Part shown: in pieces, positions 1 through 5,807 of the stretch
Layout: each line of letters opens with the position of its first letter
How positions within the stretch are numbered: position 1 is the stretch's first letter
Origin: Clostridia bacterium
GTDB lineage: Bacteria; Bacillota_A; Clostridia; Oscillospirales; CAG-272
NCBI GenBank assembly: GCA_017457545.1
Contig: JAFTHF010000135.1
Coordinates: forward strand, 1 to 7,299
Direction: 5' to 3'
DNA: 7,299 bases
Made by a program: the position numbers and the translations under genes
The notes under the pieces: model-generated
The model's database searches: none
Told to the model about the DNA's origin: nothing
What the model saw: only the letters and a program-made list of their open reading frames with translations

Positions 1-167
1 AGCAAAAGGACTTTATTGCAAAAATACAGCTAAACGGTTGCGATATGAATCCCACTAGTTACTCAAAGCTTGAGGGACAGGTAAGAAACGCAATGGATAA
101 GGAAATATACGTTATTGCTAAAATCCTCGGCGTTCCAATGGAAAAGCTTTTTGAAGATGAAATTTAA
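1..167 (+). CDS. XRE-family helix-turn-helix regulator, C-terminal part (cut by window edge)
   Basis: Reading from base 3, the frame encodes 54 residues and ends at TAA 165-167; the N-terminus lies outside the window. The peptide begins QKDFIAKIQLNGCDMNPTSY, continues with SKLEGQVRNAMDKE and ends in IAKILGVPMEKLFEDEI. This matches the second half of an XRE/Cro-type DNA-binding domain: the turn, the recognition helix around SYSKLEGQ, then the closing helices typical of short clostridial and phage-type repressors (pattern IAK-LGV-ELF). Such proteins bind operator DNA in the cytoplasm as dimers. The domain reaches almost to the stop, so the whole protein was probably only about 65-75 residues. 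It is the only clear plus-strand gene apart from the broken one at 3597. Its target is unknown; a prophage or mobile-element origin is possible, but nothing else here supports it. Confidence 0.75.
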   Translation, partial: QKDFIAKIQLNGCDMNPTSYSKLEGQVRNAMDKEIYVIAKILGVPMEKLFEDEI

Positions 168-208
168 AATAACGGTAGCGAAAAATTGCTACCGTTATTT
201 ATTTTTTC
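167..208. terminator. Bidirectional Rho-independent terminator
   Basis: A perfect 13-bp stem (167-179 with 188-200, core AACGGTAGC/GCTACCGTT) has an 8-base loop. On the plus strand it is followed by TTATTTATTTTTT-like sequence (198-207), which ends the XRE gene. On the minus strand the stem is followed by TTTTAAATTTC, which can end the convergent aldo/keto reductase. The stem starts within the TAA of the left gene. Confidence 0.88.
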
Positions 209-232
209 GTATTTATTGAAGCGTTTACCGAC

Positions 233-1147
233 TTAAGGCAAGGTTTTTCCCGTTGACTTATAAAGCTCGTACCATTCCTGTCTTGTCATTTCAATATCGG
301 CGCCCATAGATATTTGCTTTATCCTCTCCGTATTTACAGTTCCGATAATAGGCTGCATACAGGCGCTATGACGTAGAAGCCATAAAATTGCCGTAGATGT
401 GGCTGTAATTCCGTATTTTTCGCCTATTTCATTAAGCTTTTTATTAAGCTCCGAATAGTCGGGATTATTTATAAATGTGCCACCGAAAAAGCCGTGCTGA
501 AGTGGCGACCAAGGCTGAATTGTAATATCGTTAAGTCGGCAGAAATCAAGGACATAGCCGTCACGGTCGGCAGCCTCGCATTTTTCTGTGTTTACATTAA
601 GTCCACTGTCAATAATGCCTGTGTTTGTAATACTTAGCTGAAGCTGATTTATATGAAGCTTAATATTGCCAAGATATTTCTGAAGAAGCTGAATCTGCAT
701 TGGGTTCTGATTAGATACTCCAAAGCATTTTACCTTACCCTGTGTGGATAAAAGCTCAAATGCCTCAGCCACCTCACAGGGCTCCATAAGAGTGTCGGGA
801 CGGTGCAAAAGGAGAAAATCCACGCTGTCTACGCCAAGACGTGAAAGGCTACCCTCAACGGAGCTGATAATATGCTCCTTTGAAAAATCGTAATAGCCGT
901 TTGTAATGGCGCACTTGGTCTGTATTATAATTTTGTCCTTAAGTGAGGGATTGCTTTTTAAAAATTCACCGAACTTTCTTTCGCATTCACCACCACCGTA
1001 AATATCTGCATGATCAAAAAAGTTTATTCCACAGTCAATATCTGTCTTTATAAGGGTGTCTATTTCCTTATCTGTAAGAGAGGCGATTCTCATACAGCCC
1101 TGTGCAATTCTTGATGATTTATATGATGCCAAATCAAAATATTTCAT
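233..1147 (-). CDS. Aldo/keto reductase, YdhF-like
   Basis: 304 residues, a normal length for the aldo/keto reductase superfamily. These are cytosolic (beta/alpha)8 barrels that reduce aldehydes or ketones with NADPH. The catalytic tetrad is visible: Asp45 and Tyr50 in FFDHADIYGGG, Lys78 in QTKC, and His115 in LLLHRP. Other family landmarks are GVSN (143-146), NQLQ (167-170), WSPLQHGFFGG (213-223) and the cofactor-binding segment IIGTVNTERI (267-276). The FDHADIYGGGE and SPLQ signatures point to the YdhF subgroup of predicted oxidoreductases, whose natural substrate is not established. The start ATG (1145-1147) has only a modest GAGG (1159-1162) 11 bases upstream. A TATAAT hexamer occurs on this strand at 1165-1170 but lacks a recognisable -35, so the gene is probably read mainly from the EF-G-like gene 58 bases upstream, past a hairpin. 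Confidence 0.93.
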   Translation of the reverse strand: MKYFDLASYKSSRIAQGCMRIASLTDKEIDTLIKTDIDCGINFFDHADIYGGGECERKFGEFLKSNPSLKDKIIIQTKCAITNGYYDFSKEHIISSVEGSLSRLGVDSVDFLLLHRPDTLMEPCEVAEAFELLSTQGKVKCFGVSNQNPMQIQLLQKYLGNIKLHINQLQLSITNTGIIDSGLNVNTEKCEAADRDGYVLDFCRLNDITIQPWSPLQHGFFGGTFINNPDYSELNKKLNEIGEKYGITATSTAILWLLRHSACMQPIIGTVNTERIKQISMGADIEMTRQEWYELYKSTGKTLP

Positions 1148-1174
1148 ACTGAATATAACCTCGTATTATAAGCG

Positions 1175-1197
1175 GAGGGCGTTATGAAAACGCCCTC
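1175..1197 (-). other. Intergenic hairpin between EF-G-like gene and reductase
   Basis: A perfect 9-bp stem (GAGGGCGTT 1175-1183 with AACGCCCTC 1189-1197) and 5-base loop starts 8 bases after the EF-G-like stop codon. The minus-strand sequence after it is CGCTTATAATACG, with no T-run, so it does not look like an efficient intrinsic terminator. It may be a leaky terminator, a 3'-end protecting stem or a processing site. Confidence 0.6.
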
Positions 1198-1205
1198 TTA
1201 ATTAT

Positions 1206-3284
1206 TTAGTCATTCTTTGCCTCAGCAATAATCTTATCTGTAAGTGAAGCAGGAACCTCATCATATCTGATAAAGTCGAAATCAAATCTGCCACGACCCT
1301 GTGTGGATGCACGGAGTATGATAACGTAGTCTGTCATTTCAGCGAAGGGAACCTCGGCAATTACAGCCTGCTTTCCACTGCCGTCCTCAAGAGGCTCAAT
1401 ACCCATTACTCTACCTCTACGCTTGTTAAGGTCGCCCATTACGTCGCCCACATAGTTTTCGGGAACGTAAACCTTAAGTGTACCAACAGGCTCGAGAAGA
1501 ACGGGGTTAGCCTTAGGCATACCCTCACGGTAAGCAATAGCTGCCGCAAGCTTAAAGGAGATTTCATTAGAGTCTACATCGTGGTAGGAGCCGTCATAAA
1601 GGTTAGCGCTAAGGTTAGCCATGGGATAACCTGCAAGCACGCCCTTAAGCATACAATCCTTAAGACCCTGTTCAACAGCGGGGAAATAGTTCTTAGGAAC
1701 TGCACCACCAACAACGCTTGTTGTAAATGTAAGACCGTCCTCAAAGCCGGGACCGAATTTAATCTTAACATGACCGTACTGACCTGAACCACCGGACTGC
1801 TTCTTATGCTTACCTTCAACGTCTACATTCTTCTTAATTGCTTCACGGTATGCAAGCTTGGGCTTGGAAAGCTCAACAGCTACGCCATAGCGTGCCTGAA
1901 GCTTGGAAACGAGAACGTCAAGATGAATATCGCCGATACCTGAAATTGTAAGCTGCTTGGTCTCGGAATTGTTTTCATACTTAAGTGTAGGATCTTCCTC
2001 AAGAAGTCTGGAAATACCGATAGAAATCTTATCCTCATCACCCTTGGATCTGGGAGCTATCGCCTTTGTGAAATAAGGAACGGGATACTTGATGGGAGCA
2101 TACTTGATATTTTCAGATACTGTTGTAAGAGTATCGTTTGTATTTGTATTGGAGAGCTTAGCAACAACACCGATGTCACCGCAAGCAAGCTCATCAACAT
2201 CAATCTGTCTCTTACCACGCATCATAAAGATCTTACCAAGCTTTTCGTTAGCGCCTGTTGTGGTGTTACGAAGAACCATATCCTTCTTAACCTCACCGTT
2301 CATAACCTTGAAGAAGGACATCTTACCAACGAAGGGATCGGCTACTGTCTTGAATACGAAGATAGATGTATCAGCGCTGTCCATATCAATAGGAATCTCA
2401 CGAACCTCGCCATCCTCACCGATAACGTGCTCTACCTTACGTGCAAGAGGTCTTGGGAAGGACTCTGCAATAGTATCAAGGAATGTCTTAATACCCCAGT
2501 TCTTAATAGCTGCGCCACAGAATACAGGAATAATATCACCGGAGATGATACCAAGGTGGATAGCCTCAAGAGCCTCTAAACGTGTAATGGGCTCTTCATT
2601 GAAGAACTTTTCCATAAGCTCGTCGCTTGTCTGCGCGATAGCCTCAAGAAGAATATTGTGATACTCATCACAAACGTCCTTGAACTTATCGGGAATCTTG
2701 CTCTTAGCATATTCACCTGTTGCCTTTTCGAATGTGTAAACGCACATTTCAACAAGGTTAGCAAAGCCAATTACGTTACCCTCGTCAATAATCGGAATCT
2801 GGATAGGACATACGGTAAGACCGTACTTTTCACGGATAGCACCGAATACCTTATAGAATCTTGCCTCGGGGTCATCAAAGTTGTTAATAAAGAACGCCTT
2901 CGGAATCTTTTCCTCGGTAGCAAGGTCCCAAGCAATCTCAGTACCTACCTGAATGCCTGCCTTACCGTCAACAACGATAATAGCAGCATCGGCAGCTCTT
3001 ACGCACTGACGAGCCTCACCCTCGAAATCAAAGAAGCCGGGTGTGTCAAGAACATTTATCTTAGTACCGTTCCAGAGCATAGGTGCGCTGGCTGCGGAAA
3101 TTGAATATCCTCTCTTAATTTCTTCAGGATCATAGTCACAAACAGTATTACCGTCTGATACGTTACCAAGGCGGTCTGTAAGTCTTGAAATATAAAGCAT
3201 TGACTCAGCAAGTGATGTTTTTCCGCCCCCGCTGTGTCCGAGGAGCGCTACGTTACGAATACTTTTCGTATAAACCTTTTCCAT
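1206..3284 (-). CDS. EF-G-like translational GTPase (EF-G2 type)
   Basis: 692 residues, full length for the EF-G family. The GTPase domain (about 8-277) has P-loop GHSGGGKT (16-23), switch I RGYSI (58-62), G3 DTPGFFDF (80-87), a G4 position reading NNFD (134-137) and G5 near CGAAIKNWG (256-264). Domain II is about 305-385, III about 400-475, IV about 480-598 with GGSGQYGHVKI (498-508) and YHDVDSNE (567-574), and V about 599-690. Canonical EF-G has AHIDAGKT and DTPGH. GHSGGGKT, the DYDPEEIKRG switch region and Phe after DTPG mark the EF-G2 paralogue group. The mycobacterial member is known to lack ribosome-stimulated GTPase activity, so a role in translocation should not be assumed and the true fusA is probably elsewhere. 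The lysine of NKxD is Asn here. The ATG at 3282-3284 has AAGGAG (3296-3301) 11 bases upstream, and the gene has its own promoter. Confidence 0.93.
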   Translation of the reverse strand: MEKVYTKSIRNVALLGHSGGGKTSLAESMLYISRLTDRLGNVSDGNTVCDYDPEEIKRGYSISAASAPMLWNGTKINVLDTPGFFDFEGEARQCVRAADAAIIVVDGKAGIQVGTEIAWDLATEEKIPKAFFINNFDDPEARFYKVFGAIREKYGLTVCPIQIPIIDEGNVIGFANLVEMCVYTFEKATGEYAKSKIPDKFKDVCDEYHNILLEAIAQTSDELMEKFFNEEPITRLEALEAIHLGIISGDIIPVFCGAAIKNWGIKTFLDTIAESFPRPLARKVEHVIGEDGEVREIPIDMDSADTSIFVFKTVADPFVGKMSFFKVMNGEVKKDMVLRNTTTGANEKLGKIFMMRGKRQIDVDELACGDIGVVAKLSNTNTNDTLTTVSENIKYAPIKYPVPYFTKAIAPRSKGDEDKISIGISRLLEEDPTLKYENNSETKQLTISGIGDIHLDVLVSKLQARYGVAVELSKPKLAYREAIKKNVDVEGKHKKQSGGSGQYGHVKIKFGPGFEDGLTFTTSVVGGAVPKNYFPAVEQGLKDCMLKGVLAGYPMANLSANLYDGSYHDVDSNEISFKLAAAIAYREGMPKANPVLLEPVGTLKVYVPENYVGDVMGDLNKRRGRVMGIEPLEDGSGKQAVIAEVPFAEMTDYVIILRASTQGRGRFDFDFIRYDEVPASLTDKIIAEAKND

Positions 3285-3354
3285 AATAAAAAGATCTCCT
3301 TGTATAAACTATATTTCTGATGAATAATGCGTTTCGCACGAAGCATCTGCTTAA

Positions 3355-3383
3355 ATTATACTATATATATATTATTATTGCAA
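3355..3383 (-). promoter_or_regulatory. Promoter of the EF-G-like gene
   Basis: On the minus strand, TTGCAA (3378-3383), a 17-base spacer made mostly of alternating AT, then TATAAT (3355-3360). Transcription should start near 3348, giving a leader of about 60 bases. The first bases of that leader can fold into a small hairpin (3327-3330 with 3343-3346, plus 3333-3335 with 3340-3342), possibly a 5'-end stabilising stem. The AAGGAG ribosome binding site follows at 3296-3301. Confidence 0.82.
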
Positions 3384-3384
3384 G

Positions 3385-3523
3385 ACCTTTTTGAAGATTT
3401 TGAACATAAAAAATGTAAAATTTAAGGCTATTTTGTGTAATTTGTACAAATTAGCAGAGAACATCTGACAGGCTGTGTGTTCGCTATTCAACCTCGGGTT
3501 GAAAAATCTCGTTTAAGCAGTTA
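3385..3523. other. Divergent intergenic region with palindromes, no gene seen
   Basis: This AT-rich stretch lies between the minus-strand EF-G-like promoter and the plus-strand remnant promoter. It holds no supported reading frame. Two symmetrical elements stand out: a 16-bp perfect palindrome at 3438-3453 and a 7-bp inverted repeat TTCAACC/GGTTGAA (3487-3503, 3-base loop). Neither is followed by a T-run, so both look more like protein-binding sites than terminators. Confidence 0.5.
3438..3453. promoter_or_regulatory. 16-bp perfect palindrome, candidate operator
   Basis: TAATTTGTACAAATTA reads identically on both strands over all 16 bases, a symmetry suited to a dimeric repressor. It lies 55 bases upstream of the EF-G-like -35 and 70 bases upstream of the plus-strand -35, so it overlaps neither promoter. 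The binding protein is unknown. AT-rich palindromes of this size can arise by chance, so the call is tentative. Confidence 0.35.
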
Positions 3524-3552
3524 TTGAAATACCCATTCATAAATGATATAAT
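3524..3552 (+). promoter_or_regulatory. Near-consensus promoter of the XRE remnant
   Basis: TTGAAA (3524-3529), 17-base spacer, TATAAT (3547-3552). Transcription should begin near 3559. The leader contains two GTCAC direct repeats (3556-3560 and 3570-3574, 14 bases apart), a possible operator for autoregulation by the ancestral regulator, although that is inference. A strong GGAGG (3585-3589) sits 7 bases before the ATG at 3597. Confidence 0.85.
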
Positions 3553-3596
3553 GAGGTCACAAGGACGACGTCACCTTGATATTTGGAGGTGAAAAT

Positions 3597-3733
3597 ATGA
3601 ATATAGGAAATAAGATAAGAGAGCTACGCAAAAAGCGTGGTATAACTCAAGAGCAGCTTGCAAGCAGTCTGCACATGATTGGGCAAAAGAGCTTTTTAGC
3701 GAAAGAATTTCAAAGCTCAGCAAAAAAGCATAA
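3597..3733 (+). pseudogene. XRE-family regulator remnant with internal deletion and frame change
   Basis: The ATG at 3597 has an excellent RBS and opens with MNIGNKIRELRKKRGITQEQ followed by LASSLHM, the first two helices of an XRE helix-turn-helix domain. The homology then stops: the recognition helix (normally VSxxTISKWE-like) is missing. In another frame, from about 3677, the sequence reads DWAKELFSERISKLSKKA and ends at TAA 3731-3733, just before the terminator. This looks like the original C-terminus of a longer regulator. The simplest reading is a deletion, not a multiple of three, that joined the head and tail near 3672-3680. In the head frame translation continues through the terminator to TAA 3810-3812, giving 72 residues from this ATG. 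The remnant cannot bind DNA in the usual way. Promoter, RBS and terminator are intact, so it is probably still transcribed, and the deletion may be recent. Confidence 0.7.
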
Positions 3734-3736
3734 TAA

Positions 3737-3771
3737 AAAACCGTGCACGGCTGTGCACGGTTTTATTTTTT
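3737..3771. terminator. Bidirectional Rho-independent terminator
   Basis: A perfect 12-bp stem, AAAACCGTGCAC (3737-3748) with GTGCACGGTTTT (3753-3764), has a 4-base loop GGCT. On the plus strand it runs into TTTTATTTTTTT, ending the XRE remnant transcript. On the minus strand it is followed by TTTTTTATTATG, ending the F420-ligase-like gene, whose stop codon lies 4 bases from the T-run. The two convergent units share it. Confidence 0.93.
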
Positions 3772-3774
3772 TGA

Positions 3775-4968
3775 TTATTCTGTTGTGTAGTTATCAAAGT
3801 AGCCCTGGATAAACACGATAGGTGTACCCTTATCGCCTGAGCCTGATGTAAGGTCACAGAGTGAACCGATAAGGTCTGTCAAGCGACGGGGAGTTGTACC
3901 CTCGGATGCCATCTTACCAACAAGGTTATTATCCTTGGAAACAATCTTTTCCTTGATTGCCTGCTTAAGCGCTTCACCTGAAAGTCCTGCAAAATCGTTG
4001 TCAGCAAGGTACTTAAGCTTAAGCTCGTTAGGTGTACCCTCAAGACCTGCTGTGTATGCGGGAGAAACTACAGGGTCTGCAAGCTCCCAAATCTTACCCT
4101 TAGGATCCTTGAACGCACCGTCACCGTAAACCATAACCTCAACAGTCTTACCTGTCTTTTCATAGAGCTTCTTTTGAATAGCATCTACGACAGGCTGGCA
4201 GTCACGGGGGAAGAGCTTAACCTGATCCTCAGTAGCCTTGTTAGAGCCGAGAAGACCGTAGTCAGCATTATATCCGCTACCGTTAACGGGAGCATTAAGA
4301 ATCTCGTCAAGACCGTATACGATTTCAGCGCCTGCATTACGGAGTAAGCGCTTTGTACGGAAGCGAGAGTGAATATCACAGTTAAGAACATTCTTTGTAT
4401 ACTTAAGAACAGCACGGGGATCATTTGCAAAGATAATCTCTACATCTGCACCGCACTCACGGATAAGTCCCTCATAGTATTCAACGTAGTCAACGCCTGT
4501 AAAGGGATGCTTTTCATATCCGAAAAGCTCACGGTACTTTTCAAGTGTGAGAACATCTGTATAGGGGTTAACACCCTTTTCATCAAGCATATCAAGGCTG
4601 ATAAGATGGTTACCTACCTCGTCAGAGGGGTAGGAAAGCATAAGAACTACCTTCTTAACGCCCATAGCGATACCGCGAAGGCAGATAGCAAAGCGGTTAC
4701 GGCTGAGAATGGGGAAAATAACACCCACAGTTTCACCGTTGAATTTTGCCCTGACATCGGCAGCGATATCGTTAACGCTTGCGTAGTTACCCTGCGCCCT
4801 TGCAACGATAGCCTCTGTCATAGCTACTATATCACGGTCCTGAATTTCAAAACCTGCATCCTTAGAAGCTTCAAGAATAGAATCTGTACCGATTTCAACT
4901 ATATCATCACCGTTACGAATGAGAGGGGCACGAATGCCTCTTGATACTGTGCCGACCATACGACTCAT
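3775..4968 (-). CDS. Coenzyme F420-0:L-glutamate ligase family protein
   Basis: 397 residues from ATG 4966-4968. Family landmarks are the N-terminal GTVSRGIRAPLIRNGDD (6-22), the core RDIVAMTEAIVARAQG (45-60) and YGDGAFKDP (281-289). In archaea and actinobacteria CofE/FbiB adds glutamate to F420-0 using GTP. This protein is much longer than archaeal CofE (about 250 residues) and belongs to the roughly 400-residue group seen in anaerobic Firmicutes. No F420 biosynthesis gene is visible nearby, so its substrate is unknown and glutamate ligation to F420 should not be taken for granted. The frame stays open to an ATG at 5031, but I chose 4968: AAGGAG lies 10 bases upstream, the family N-terminus starts there, and the predicted transcription start near 5029 leaves the upstream ATG largely outside the message. 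It forms a single-gene unit with its own promoter and terminator. Confidence 0.85.
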   Translation of the reverse strand: MSRMVGTVSRGIRAPLIRNGDDIVEIGTDSILEASKDAGFEIQDRDIVAMTEAIVARAQGNYASVNDIAADVRAKFNGETVGVIFPILSRNRFAICLRGIAMGVKKVVLMLSYPSDEVGNHLISLDMLDEKGVNPYTDVLTLEKYRELFGYEKHPFTGVDYVEYYEGLIRECGADVEIIFANDPRAVLKYTKNVLNCDIHSRFRTKRLLRNAGAEIVYGLDEILNAPVNGSGYNADYGLLGSNKATEDQVKLFPRDCQPVVDAIQKKLYEKTGKTVEVMVYGDGAFKDPKGKIWELADPVVSPAYTAGLEGTPNELKLKYLADNDFAGLSGEALKQAIKEKIVSKDNNLVGKMASEGTTPRRLTDLIGSLCDLTSGSGDKGTPIVFIQGYFDNYTTE

Positions 4969-5035
4969 AGTATTTACACTCCTTCTATATATTGTCTGAT
5001 ACATATTCAGGCAACAAACTTTTATTAACATAAAT

Positions 5036-5064
5036 AGTATACCAAAAAAAATACAAAATGTAAA
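5036..5064 (-). promoter_or_regulatory. Promoter of the F420-ligase-like gene
   Basis: On the minus strand, TTTACA (5059-5064), 17-base T-rich spacer, TATACT (5036-5041). Start of transcription is expected near 5029, leaving a leader of about 60 bases with AAGGAG 10 bases before the ATG at 4968. Confidence 0.8.
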
Positions 5065-5138
5065 GAAAAATTTTTATATAATAGTAAATTTTTTTCTTTA
5101 TGGCAAAAACATCTGTTTTTAAATTGTAGACTGACAGA

Positions 5139-5180
5139 AAAAAGTATCCCCCTTTGAATAACAAATACGGGATACCTTTT
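5139..5180 (-). terminator. Terminator of the XRE/membrane-protein operon
   Basis: On the minus strand the two arms pair over 12 bp including one G-U: the 5' arm is AAAAGGTATCCC (5180-5169) and the 3' arm is GGGATACTTTTT (5150-5139), with an 18-base loop. The 3' arm ends in a run of six T (5143-5138). It begins 36 bases after the stop codon of the 5216-5794 gene. The remaining sequence up to the 5064 promoter is AT-rich and holds nothing else I can support. Confidence 0.7.
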
Positions 5181-5215
5181 GTGAAAAATATAAAAATTCC
5201 TTGGAGGTTTTATTT

Positions 5216-5794
5216 TTAAATTTTTATACCGAATACCTCGTCGTAGGTGGAGATATAACGGATAAATCCGCTAAGACCGAAAAGCATAAAGCCCGACCTT
5301 AAAACGTGCTGGTCTCCTGCCTCAACGGTTTTGTTACCGATTACCTCGGCAACCTCATTTGGCGCAGGATTCAGAATACAAACATTTTTGTGCAAGGGGT
5401 ATTTTGTTGAAATCTTATTGAAGGGAAGCTTTATATGTCCCTTACGCTTAATATATGTTGCGATTGTGGTTGTATTCATTCTTCCTCTGCCGGGAAGCAT
5501 ACTGAAAGATTTTCTTTTGAAGATAACCATTATGTCCTCGAAAAAATGCCACATAGCTCTTCAGTGTCTTGATGTGAGAATTACAACGGCATAATTACCC
5601 TTTGGGCCTTCAATAAGTAAGTCAAAATTGCCCTTGGAGAAGAAAACGGAGGTGAAGCGATTGCGCAGAAATTTAAGGGTGTAGCCCTCATCCCTGCAGG
5701 CTCTTTTCAGTCTTCTTACAAGGTTGATTCGTTTTCTTACAATCATAAGAAATTCAAGTGCCAACACGGCAAGAATAATATATACGATTACCAT
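5216..5794 (-). pseudogene. Small membrane-anchored protein interrupted by an in-frame TGA
   Basis: An ATG at 5792-5794 with GGAG 5 bases upstream opens a 77-codon frame. It starts with one hydrophobic helix (MVIVYIILAVLALEFLMIV, residues 1-19), then a basic stretch (RKRINLVRRLKR), placing the rest in the cytoplasm. It stops at TGA (5561-5563) after VILTSRH. The same frame then continues without a break: RAMWHFFEDIMVIF, ILNPAPNEV and on to TAA at 5216. The whole is 192 codons including the TGA. I recall clostridial hypothetical proteins of about this length with the same order of elements (anchor, basic linker, a WHF segment, NPAPxEV), which suggests one gene hit by a nonsense mutation, for example CGA or TGG to TGA. 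The alternative is two proteins: an ATG at 5528-5530 has GAGG 5 bases before it and could restart translation. It lies 13 bases after the XRE gene, in one operon. Function unknown. Confidence 0.6.
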
Positions 5795-5807
5795 ATTGGC
5801 TCCTTTC

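Noticed and set aside
2089..3104. Long plus-strand open frames opposite the EF-G-like gene (2089-2661 and 2658-3104).
   Set aside because: They lie wholly antisense to a well-conserved GTPase, lack recognisable domains or an RBS, and are explained by the codon bias of the real gene.
3487..3503. TTCAACC/GGTTGAA hairpin as a terminator.
   Set aside because: There is no T-run on either side, and no gene ends next to it on either strand.
3576..3596. Earlier ATG at 3576 as the start of the XRE remnant.
   Set aside because: The extra MIFGGEN is translated Shine-Dalgarno sequence; the ATG at 3597 has GGAGG 7 bases upstream and begins the usual XRE N-terminus.
4369..4944. 191-codon plus-strand open frame opposite the F420-ligase-like gene.
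   Set aside because: It is antisense to a protein with clear family motifs, its translation resembles no protein I know, and no promoter or RBS precedes it.
4969..5031. Upstream ATG at 5031 as the start of the F420-ligase-like protein (418 residues).
   Set aside because: Its extra 21 residues do not resemble the family. It lies at or beyond the predicted transcription start, immediately next to the -10 box, and the ATG at 4968 has a proper AAGGAG site.
5561..5563. TGA as a recoded codon (alternative genetic code or selenocysteine).
   Set aside because: TGG is used for Trp in the long genes, and no other gene here contains an internal TGA, so a code change is unlikely. The sequence after the TGA offers only a weak imperfect stem about 20 bases downstream, and the protein has no redox motif, so selenocysteine is unsupported.
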